Assembly: GCA_946222885.1 (NCBI GenBank)
Contig: CAMIAK010000028.1
Span: forward strand, 1-10,611
Direction of reading: 5' to 3'
DNA from: an uncultured Nesterenkonia sp.
Lineage (GTDB): Bacteria > Actinomycetota > Actinomycetes > Actinomycetales > Micrococcaceae
Length of the DNA: 10,611 nt
In this document: positions 6,053-10,611 of the stretch, in pieces
Position numbering within the stretch: the stretch's first letter is position 1
How the letters are laid out: each line of letters starts with the position of its first letter
Notes under the pieces: generated by a model
The model's input: only the letters and a program-made list of their open reading frames with translations
Databases searched by the model: none
What the model was told of the DNA's origin: nothing
Position numbers and translations under genes: made by a program

Positions 6053-6607
6053 ATGACACAGAGCAGCATGACCCTCGGTTTCCTGGACATCCTTCCCCAG
6101 CCCGTCGTCGACTTCATGGTGGACGTCATGGAGTGGATGGTGGAGACCGCCGCCGGCGCCGAGACCTGGCAGCAGATCCTGGTGATGCTGGCCGGCGGCG
6201 CCATCCCCTTCCTGGAGTCCTATGTGACCAGCTTTGTGGGCGTGCTGGTGGGCATCCCCGAGCCGCTGGCGGTGAGCGCCGCCGTCGTCGGGAACGTGGT
6301 GTGCATGCTGGTGCTGACCTTCCTCACCGGAGGAGCGCGGTCGATGGCGACCCGCGGCAGGGACGCGGGTCCGGAGGCTCAGCCCAGCAAGCGGCGCCAG
6401 CGTGTGGCCAAGTACATGGACCGCCTGGGCGTGCCCGGGGTCTGCCTGGCCACGCCGCTGGTGCTGCCGACCATGTTCACCGCTCCGATCCTCGTGGGCA
6501 TGGGCGCCAAGGTCCGCAGCGTGATCGTGTGGATGACGGTCTCCATCATCGCCTGGGGCGTCCTCTTCGGCTTCTTCGGCGACTGGGTCTCCGGCTGGTT
6601 CATGTAG
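6053..6607 (+). CDS. Small multi-drug export family membrane protein (PF06695-like)
   Basis: This integral membrane protein has 184 residues from the ATG at 6053. There are two ATGs in a row; the second lies six bases after GGAG (6043-6046), the first only three, so I chose the second. Hydrophobic segments at about 41-68, 71-93, 125-150 and 155-180 are split by a charged cytoplasmic loop rich in Arg and Lys (about 96-123). The order IPFLESYVTSF (Pro52, Glu55), then AAVVGNVV (Asn81), then a Leu/Pro-rich third segment resembles the poorly characterised small multi-drug export family. Transport activity is assumed from the family name only. The gene is divergent from the two-component operon, so regulation by that system, or a stress response shared with it, is a reasonable guess. 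It meets the DUF1648 gene tail to tail with one base between. Confidence 0.7.
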   Translation: MTQSSMTLGFLDILPQPVVDFMVDVMEWMVETAAGAETWQQILVMLAGGAIPFLESYVTSFVGVLVGIPEPLAVSAAVVGNVVCMLVLTFLTGGARSMATRGRDAGPEAQPSKRRQRVAKYMDRLGVPGVCLATPLVLPTMFTAPILVGMGAKVRSVIVWMTVSIIAWGVLFGFFGDWVSGWFM

Positions 6608-6608
6608 C

Positions 6609-7232
6609 TCAGCGCAGGGTGAACGTCCTGCGGATGAAGAAGACCATGCTGAGGACCATCACGCCGAGGCCGGCCAGCGCGAGGGAGATGTTCTCCGTGC
6701 CGGTGATCCACGGCAGCGCGGTCCCCACGTTCATGATCGCCAGGGAGACCGTGGTCCACACCATCATCTGCACGGCGTTCCTGTACTGCACCTGGACGTT
6801 GTGCTCGGTGAGGTCGAAGGGGAAGCTAAAGATCCGCGGGTACCGCGTCATGACGGCCGTGCCGATCACGCAGGCCAGGAGCAGCAGGATGGGGAAGGCG
6901 ATGCTGCCGCGGGAGCCGTAGGAGACGGTGCCTCCTGCGCTCCAGTGGATCGGCACCTCCTCCGGCATGGACGGGATCTGCAGCAGCGTGTAGACGCTCA
7001 CCAGCACGGCCACCGCCACCGAGGTCGTCAGGAGCCCGCGGTGCAGCGGATCCAGTGTGAAGTCCGGCTGCGGACGGGCCCGGAAGGACGGATAGGAGAT
7101 CGTCCCGTCGGCGTCCTGGAAGGGCTTCCCGCTGCGCTGGGCCTCCACCCAGCTGGTCTCGACCTCAGGGGCTTCGGTGCTGGGTTCGGCGCCGCCGAGC
7201 TTCTCTGAGTTCTCCTGCGGCCGCTCCTCCAT
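6609..7232 (-). CDS. DUF1648 domain-containing membrane protein
   Basis: The protein has 207 residues from the ATG at 7232, which has GGGAGGGG just upstream. The open frame reaches back to 7424, but the extra part runs through a long stem-loop and has no protein-like pattern. Residues 1-62 are hydrophilic and probably cytoplasmic. Four hydrophobic segments follow (about 67-85, 111-128, 154-172, 182-200). After the first comes MPEEVPIHWSAGGTVSYGS (89-107), the DUF1648 signature also found at the N-terminus of SdpI-type immunity proteins. The domain's biochemical role is not established, and the SdpI C-terminal part is absent, so an immunity role should not be assumed. An in-frame ATG at 7319 directly follows GGGGAGG and is a less likely start. 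Confidence 0.8.
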   Translation of the reverse strand: MEERPQENSEKLGGAEPSTEAPEVETSWVEAQRSGKPFQDADGTISYPSFRARPQPDFTLDPLHRGLLTTSVAVAVLVSVYTLLQIPSMPEEVPIHWSAGGTVSYGSRGSIAFPILLLLACVIGTAVMTRYPRIFSFPFDLTEHNVQVQYRNAVQMMVWTTVSLAIMNVGTALPWITGTENISLALAGLGVMVLSMVFFIRRTFTLR

Positions 7233-7348
7233 GGCCCCTCCCTGTCCGGCATCGACGGCATCTTCCTGGGCACCACCCTGCCAGAACCTGGGAAGCCGGG
7301 CATCATCCCTGGGGCGCATCCTCCCCGGAGAGGCCCTCCCGCTGGCCC

Positions 7349-7415
7349 GCTGTGTACAGATAGGCCCTTCATCTCGGCTTGAAAGACGCATATGAGGGGC
7401 CTGTCTGTACACAGC
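7349..7415 (-). terminator. 24-bp stem-loop after the 3-hydroxyisobutyryl-CoA hydrolase gene
   Basis: Bases 7349-7372 pair with 7392-7415 around a 19-base loop; the arms begin GCTGTGTACAGA and end TCTGTACACAGC. Two positions are not Watson-Crick: on the plus strand they are G-U wobbles, on the minus strand A-C mismatches. It lies 24 bases past the stop codon of the leftward hydrolase gene and has no T-run, so a stem-only terminator is the simplest reading. The gap around it (7233-7439, 207 bp) shows no clear promoter for the DUF1648 gene. Confidence 0.55.
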
Positions 7416-7439
7416 AGCGCGCAATCGCCCCGCCTGCGC

Positions 7440-8546
7440 TCAGGAGAAGCTGAGGACGCGGCCCGGGACCGGGGTGAAGTAGTGGTCGACCAGGTCCTCG
7501 TCGACCTCCTCCGGGGAGGCCGGGTTCCAGCGCGGGCTGCGGTCCTTGTCCACGACCTGGGCACGGATGCCCTCCCGGAAGTCGTGGGAGCGCAGGGCGT
7601 GCACGCCGATGGTGTGCTCCTGGACCAGGGCCCCCTCCAGAGAGAGGGACCCGGCGGCCCGGATGGCCCGCAGGGCGATCTTCAACGAGGTCGGCGACTT
7701 CGTGCGCAGTGTGGCCGCCGCCTCGGCGGCCTCCGGGGTCTCCGCGCCCAGCTCATCGAGGGCCTGCAGGAGCCCCTCTACGGTCTCCTGCCCGTAGGCG
7801 GCCTCGATCCATTCCGCGGAGGCCTGCAGACCCGACGTCCCTGACTCCACGGTGAAGCGCGGGAGGACCTCCTCCACAGCTTCAGAGGCGAGCTCCTGGA
7901 TGAGCTCCTCCATCCGCCCGGAGCTGATCTGCGCATCGGCCAGGCCGAGGGCGAGCACATCTGCGGCGTCCAGATGGGCGCCGGTCAGCCCCGCGTGGAG
8001 GCCGATCCTGCGCGGGGCCCGGCCCAGCAGGTGGCTGCCGCCGACGTCGGGTGAGAAGCCGATCGTGGTCTCCGGCATCCCGGCGCGGGTCCGTTCGGTG
8101 ACCAGCCGGTGCGACCCATGGGCGGAGATCCCGATGCCGCCGCCGAGCACCAGCCCGTCCATCAGGGCGATGTAGGGCTTCGGATAGGCCGCGATGTACC
8201 GGTTCATCTCATACTCGACGGCGAAGAAGCGCTCCCCCGCGAAATCGGCCTGATAGGCGGGCGTCCCCTCCGGCAGCAGCGGACCGCCGTCGAGGGGCTG
8301 ATGCTCCACCATGTCCCGGTACAGGCCCACCACGTCTCCTCCGGCGCAGAGGCCGCGGTCACCTGCCCCGCGGATGAGCACCTGGGCGACGCCGTCATCC
8401 TCTGCCCACTCCTGGAGCTGGACCAGGACCGACTCGCACATCAGCGCGGTCAGGGAGTTCACAGCCTTCGGCCGGTTCAGCGTGATGATGCCCAGGTGGC
8501 CGCGGTGCTCGAAGGCGACATCGCCGGTGAAAGTCTCTCGTCCCAT
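7440..8546 (-). CDS. 3-hydroxyisobutyryl-CoA hydrolase (enoyl-CoA hydratase/isomerase superfamily)
   Basis: A 368-residue crotonase-fold enzyme predicted to release 3-hydroxyisobutyrate from its CoA ester in valine breakdown. Family marks in order: LNRPKAVNSL (23-32), the oxyanion-hole segment GLCAGGDV (65-72), MDGLVLGGGIGIS (129-141), and PETTIGFSPDVGGS (158-171), in which Glu159 and Asp167 match the catalytic acid pair of this hydrolase group. The C-terminal block VQEHTIGVHALRSHDFREGIRAQVVDKDRSPRWNP is characteristic of these hydrolases and not of plain enoyl-CoA hydratases. The gene follows the CitE-like lyase by 24 bp on the same strand. There is no Shine-Dalgarno sequence, but TAACGT seven bases before the ATG suggests its own leaderless message. 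A strong stem-loop follows the stop codon. Confidence 0.9.
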   Translation of the reverse strand: MGRETFTGDVAFEHRGHLGIITLNRPKAVNSLTALMCESVLVQLQEWAEDDGVAQVLIRGAGDRGLCAGGDVVGLYRDMVEHQPLDGGPLLPEGTPAYQADFAGERFFAVEYEMNRYIAAYPKPYIALMDGLVLGGGIGISAHGSHRLVTERTRAGMPETTIGFSPDVGGSHLLGRAPRRIGLHAGLTGAHLDAADVLALGLADAQISSGRMEELIQELASEAVEEVLPRFTVESGTSGLQASAEWIEAAYGQETVEGLLQALDELGAETPEAAEAAATLRTKSPTSLKIALRAIRAAGSLSLEGALVQEHTIGVHALRSHDFREGIRAQVVDKDRSPRWNPASPEEVDEDLVDHYFTPVPGRVLSFS

Positions 8547-8564
8547 GTGAGAGACGTTACATGG
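8543..8564 (-). promoter_or_regulatory. Candidate leaderless promoter and 6-bp inverted repeat at the hydrolase start
   Basis: On the minus strand TAACGT (8559-8554) fits TANNNT and lies seven bases before the ATG at 8546; no Shine-Dalgarno is visible. CCATGT (8543-8548) and ACATGG (8559-8564) form an inverted repeat with a 10-base spacer that encloses the -10 region and includes the start codon. The repeat is short enough to be chance. Confidence 0.35.
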
Positions 8565-8570
8565 TGAAGG

Positions 8571-9416
8571 CTATGCGTTCCAGAGGCCGTAGGAGTCTGC
8601 GAGGGAGGCGATCTTGCGGGCTCGGGTCAGGCGCGGCAGGTAGGAGCCGTCGCCGATGGAGGCTCCGGACTCGTGAGCCTCGATGAGCTCGCGTGCCCAC
8701 TTCAGCTCGTCCTCAGAGGGGCTGAGTCCCTTGTTCACAGCCTCCACCTGGGCACGGTTCAGCGAGAGCTTGCCGGTCATGCCCATGGAGGCGGTGACCT
8801 GGCAGGCCTCAGCGGTGGCGGCGTCGTCGGCGTCGGCCGGCGTCGGGCCGTCGATGGCGCCGGGCAGCCCTCCCACGCGGGAGGCGATGACCAGGCGCGA
8901 GCGGGCGTAGGCCAGAGCCATGGGGTCTGCGGAGACGCCCACGTCCTTGCGGAAGTCGTTGGTGCCGAAGGCCAGGCGGAAGGTGCCGGGGGCGTTCGCG
9001 ATCTGGGTGGCGTTCTCCACGCCCAGGGCTGATTCGACCAAGGCGATCACCGGGGTGCCGGCCCGCAGGCGCATGGCGGTGTAGGTGACCTGGTCAGGCC
9101 GCTCGGTCTCGGCGAGCATCACCCCGCGCAGCCCGTCGGCCTTGGAGAGGGCCGCGACGTCGTCCTCCCAATGCTCCGAGCTCGTCGGACTGATGCGGAC
9201 CCAGGCGGTCATGCCGCCGTTGAGCGCATCCATGACCGATTCGCGCGCCGAGGTCTTCTGATCGTCCGGGACCGAGGCCTCGAGGTCGAAGATCACCGAA
9301 TCCGCCTCGCTCGCCAGGCCGGGGGCGAAATCCTCCTGCTTCGCTGCGTTGATCAGCAGCCAGGAGCGGGAGAGCTTGGCAGGAAGTGCGGCGGCGCGAC
9401 GGTTCCGAATGGGCAT
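8571..9416 (-). CDS. HpcH/HpaI aldolase/citrate lyase family protein (CitE-like CoA-ester lyase)
   Basis: This 281-residue protein of the CitE-like group folds as a TIM barrel and acts on CoA thioesters of small dicarboxylic or hydroxy acids with a divalent metal. Visible motifs: SWLLINAAKQEDF (18-30) at the first strand, VIFDLEASVPDDQK (41-54), VRISP with Arg74 for the substrate carboxylate, ALVESALGVEN with Glu128, and AFGTNDFRKDVG with Asp154. Glu128 and Asp154 match the metal-binding pair. No other citrate lyase subunit gene adjoins, so this is not the citrate lyase complex; malyl-, citramalyl- or methylmalyl-CoA lyase or thioesterase activity is more likely. The 3-hydroxyisobutyryl-CoA hydrolase gene follows 24 bp downstream, hinting at branched-chain or propionyl-type acyl-CoA breakdown. 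The ATG at 9416 lacks a Shine-Dalgarno sequence and follows TAGGCT by six bases. Confidence 0.88.
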   Translation of the reverse strand: MPIRNRRAAALPAKLSRSWLLINAAKQEDFAPGLASEADSVIFDLEASVPDDQKTSARESVMDALNGGMTAWVRISPTSSEHWEDDVAALSKADGLRGVMLAETERPDQVTYTAMRLRAGTPVIALVESALGVENATQIANAPGTFRLAFGTNDFRKDVGVSADPMALAYARSRLVIASRVGGLPGAIDGPTPADADDAATAEACQVTASMGMTGKLSLNRAQVEAVNKGLSPSEDELKWARELIEAHESGASIGDGSYLPRLTRARKIASLADSYGLWNA

Positions 9417-9428
9417 GGACCCAGCCTA
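9417..9428 (-). promoter_or_regulatory. Candidate leaderless promoter -10 box of the CitE-like gene
   Basis: On the minus strand TAGGCT (9428-9423), six bases (GGGTCC), then the ATG at 9416. The stretch TAGGCTGGGTCCATG differs at only two bases from the one at the thioesterase start (TAGACTGGGTCTATG) and at two from that of the aldo/keto reductase (TAGGCTGGCGCCATG). No -35 box is evident. Confidence 0.45.
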
Positions 9429-9464
9429 TCGTCCCGCGCCAGGAATGTTTTCGATTCGCAGATG

Positions 9465-9498
9465 TTGACATGGGCGTGGGCAGATCCCACTATGGGAT
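9465..9498 (+). promoter_or_regulatory. Candidate rightward promoter with TTGACA box and palindrome over the -10 region
   Basis: TTGACA (9465-9470) is a perfect -35 consensus. Seventeen bases on is CACTAT (9488-9493), which keeps the A at position 2 and the T at position 6 of a -10 box. The -10 lies inside the dyad ATCCCA-CTA-TGGGAT (9484-9498), a plausible operator. Transcription would begin near 9500 and run rightwards into the stem-loop region at 9575-9767. No open frame with good codon use starts there. Confidence 0.35.
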
Positions 9499-9574
9499 GT
9501 GGGTTGGATGTTCAACTTTGAAACATATCGCTGGAGACGCCCCTACGTCTTCACAACCCACCCTCCGATAACAA

Positions 9575-9767
9575 CATCAGAGTTTTTCCGTTCCCTCTGA
9601 TGCTGTCATCTGCCCCGTGAGAAGGTCTGCTGGCCGGGTGCCGGTTCATCCCACCCCTGAGTGCATCCGGTTCCTTCTCACATCGCGGGAGGGGGACTGC
9701 CCCCGTTCATCGTCCCCCTCCCGCACCCCTCCCCCCCCAGTGTCCGCGGCAGGTCCCGTGCCGCGGA
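9575..9767 (+). other. Four consecutive perfect stem-loops in a 387-bp gene-free gap (candidate structured RNA)
   Basis: Between the divergent CitE-like and lipoprotein genes (9417-9803) I find no convincing coding frame but four stems in a row. Stem 1: CATCAGAG (9575-9582) with CTCTGATG (9595-9602). Stem 2: GTGAGAAGG (9617-9625) with CCTTCTCAC (9673-9681), enclosing a second helix CCGGGTGC (9634-9641) with GCATCCGG (9663-9670) that has one G-U pair. Stem 3: GCGGGAGGGGGAC (9685-9697) with its exact complement (9712-9724). Stem 4: TCCGCGGCA (9743-9751) with TGCCGCGGA (9759-9767). A C-rich tract (9726-9738) lies between stems 3 and 4. The G-U pair is consistent with a plus-strand RNA. It could be a non-coding RNA, a leader of the lipoprotein gene or a set of protein-binding dyads. 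Confidence 0.45.
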
Positions 9768-9791
9768 TTCGTACTGTCCAGGCACCCCTTC

Positions 9792-9803
9792 TATCCTGGT
9801 GCG
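9792..9803 (+). promoter_or_regulatory. Candidate leaderless promoter -10 box of the lipoprotein gene
   Basis: TATCCT (9792-9797) fits TANNNT and is followed by six bases (GGTGCG) and the ATG at 9804. No Shine-Dalgarno sequence is present. If this is the main promoter, the stem-loop region upstream is not part of this mRNA. Confidence 0.45.
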
Positions 9804-10520
9804 ATGAGTTTTCGTCCCGCCCGGCAGGCCGGCGCCGCCGCCGTCCTCTCCCTGCTGCTGACCGGCTGCACCTGGGGCGACGGCGGCCAAGAAGAGGCTG
9901 AGGGGCCAGAGAACACCATCCCCCAGCCCGAATACGAGGGCGACGACACCATCCGCCTGCCCATCGGCATGATCTCCCCCGACGGCCATTCCGAAGGCGC
10001 GCCGATCGGCGAGGACGGGACGCTGGAGGGCACTGAGGCACCCGGCGCGCCGGTGGACGAGGACGGCAACCAGCTCTTCGAGTCCGACCCCCAGCAGACC
10101 CACCAGACGGAGATCGCGCGCACTGAGGTCTTCGGCTGCCAGGACACCGTCAGCGTCATCCAGACCGTGCCGATGGTCACCGATGACCCGGCGCACACCG
10201 CCCTGGAGTACCTCCTCAACGACCCGCTGTACTATCACGGCGAACCGGCCTTCGTGAACGCGCTCTCCGCCTCCGAGGAGCTCAGCGTGGAAACGGTGGA
10301 GACCGAGGACGGCACGGTCACCGTGGAGCTCAGCGGGGAACCCGTCTCACGGAGCGACTGTGAGGCCTGGCAGATCCTCACCCAGATCGAGACGACGGCG
10401 CGGGTCGCCACCGGCGCGGACCACAGCGAGGTGCTCCTGAACGGCACCCCCTTGGCGCAGGAGCTGGGACTCGCCCAGCCCGAGGTTCCGCTGGAGATCT
10501 ACGAGATCACCCACGACTGA
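9804..10520 (+). CDS. Lipoprotein with GerMN-like domain
   Basis: This exported protein has 238 residues. An Arg-containing N-terminus and hydrophobic core lead to the lipobox LLTGC, so Cys22 would be lipidated and the mature protein held on the outer face of the membrane. Residues 23-105 are an acidic, Gly/Pro-rich linker with a loose internal repeat (GAPIGEDG and GAPVDEDG, 65-88). Residues about 107-215 resemble a GerMN domain: DDPAHTALEYLL, then NALSASEELSVETVETEDGTVTVELSG, then QILTQIETTARVATGADHSEVLLNG. Cys112 and Cys186 could form a disulfide. In other proteins GerMN domains occur in spore germination GerM and in LpqB, where they are thought to bind cell-envelope or lipid ligands. No MtrAB genes adjoin, and the protein is much shorter than LpqB. 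The ATG is preceded by a leaderless-type TATCCT box. Confidence 0.82.
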   Translation: MSFRPARQAGAAAVLSLLLTGCTWGDGGQEEAEGPENTIPQPEYEGDDTIRLPIGMISPDGHSEGAPIGEDGTLEGTEAPGAPVDEDGNQLFESDPQQTHQTEIARTEVFGCQDTVSVIQTVPMVTDDPAHTALEYLLNDPLYYHGEPAFVNALSASEELSVETVETEDGTVTVELSGEPVSRSDCEAWQILTQIETTARVATGADHSEVLLNGTPLAQELGLAQPEVPLEIYEITHD

Positions 10521-10522
10521 GC

Positions 10523-10543
10523 GCTGCTCAGTCCAGGAGCAGC
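10523..10543 (+). terminator. 7-bp stem-loop after the lipoprotein gene
   Basis: GCTGCTC (10523-10529) pairs with GAGCAGC (10537-10543) across a 7-base loop, two bases after the stop codon. There is no T-run. Bases 10544-10611 show no feature I can support. Confidence 0.45.
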
Positions 10544-10611
10544 CCCGGCTGGTCCCCTCGGGGCACCCTCGAACCCGCTCCGCGGCTTCAGGGAACCCCG
10601 CCCTCGCGGTC

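Noticed and set aside
5907..6059. 51-residue N-terminal extension of the sensor kinase
   Set aside because: It would cover the divergent promoter region and palindrome and overlap the export gene; the composition is not protein-like.
6609..7232. SdpI-type toxin immunity function for the DUF1648 protein
   Set aside because: Only the DUF1648 motif is shared; the SdpI C-terminal part and any toxin gene are missing.
7233..7424. Upstream extension of the DUF1648 protein to 271 residues
   Set aside because: The added 64 residues run through the large stem-loop and look non-coding; the ATG at 7232 has a good Shine-Dalgarno sequence.
9617..9901. Rightward 94-codon open frame across the stem-loop region
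   Set aside because: It overlaps the lipoprotein start in another frame, has irregular codon use and no recognisable motif; the inverted repeats explain the sequence better.
10521..10590. Leftward tail reading RGDQPGLLLD before a stop at 10521-10523, resembling the C-terminus of a downstream gene
   Set aside because: The frame is closed by a TGA at 10590-10588, so no gene can enter it from the right without a frameshift; too short to support.

Overview
The window is about 10.6 kb of GC-rich DNA. Codons favour G or C at the third position, start sites often carry a TANNNT box directly in front of the ATG, and one gene ends in an LAETG (sortase E type) anchor. This points to a high-GC Gram-positive actinobacterium, probably Micrococcales (a Micrococcaceae-like organism such as Nesterenkonia is a guess). 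I see no tRNA, rRNA, CRISPR array, insertion sequence or phage gene. It reads as ordinary chromosome with several well-ordered regulatory sites.

Layout. The left edge (1-172) holds the end of a rightward gene and the start of a leftward membrane protein that overlap head-on; a rearrangement or frameshift there is possible. 268-1269 (+) is an aldo/keto reductase, followed by a perfect 18-bp stem-loop. 1368-2507 (+) is a secreted, cell-wall-anchored Pro/Thr-rich protein. It meets, tail to tail, a leftward pair: an OmpR-type DNA-binding protein with a degenerate receiver (3927-3127) and then a THEM6-like 4HBT thioesterase (3104-2550). Next is a leftward two-component system: a HisKA_3 sensor kinase (5906-4743) whose end overlaps the start of its NarL/DesR-type response regulator (4753-4124). 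Divergent from the kinase is a small multidrug-export-family membrane protein (6053-6607). A 13-bp palindrome lies between them, centred about 46 bp upstream of the predicted kinase transcript start. A DUF1648 membrane protein (7232-6609) converges on the export gene with a 1-bp gap.

From 9416 leftwards lies a two-gene catabolic unit, a CitE-like CoA-ester lyase and a 3-hydroxyisobutyryl-CoA hydrolase, ending in a 24-bp stem-loop. A 387-bp gap (9417-9803) then separates it from a rightward GerMN-type lipoprotein gene (9804-10520). That gap holds a consensus TTGACA promoter candidate over a palindrome and four consecutive perfect stem-loops in under 200 bp. It is the best candidate here for an undescribed structured RNA or regulatory element.

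Two patterns run across the window. Six genes have a TANNNT box 6-8 nt before the start codon, as expected for leaderless mRNAs. Several transcription units end in strong stem-loops 20-30 nt after the stop codon that lack a U-tract.
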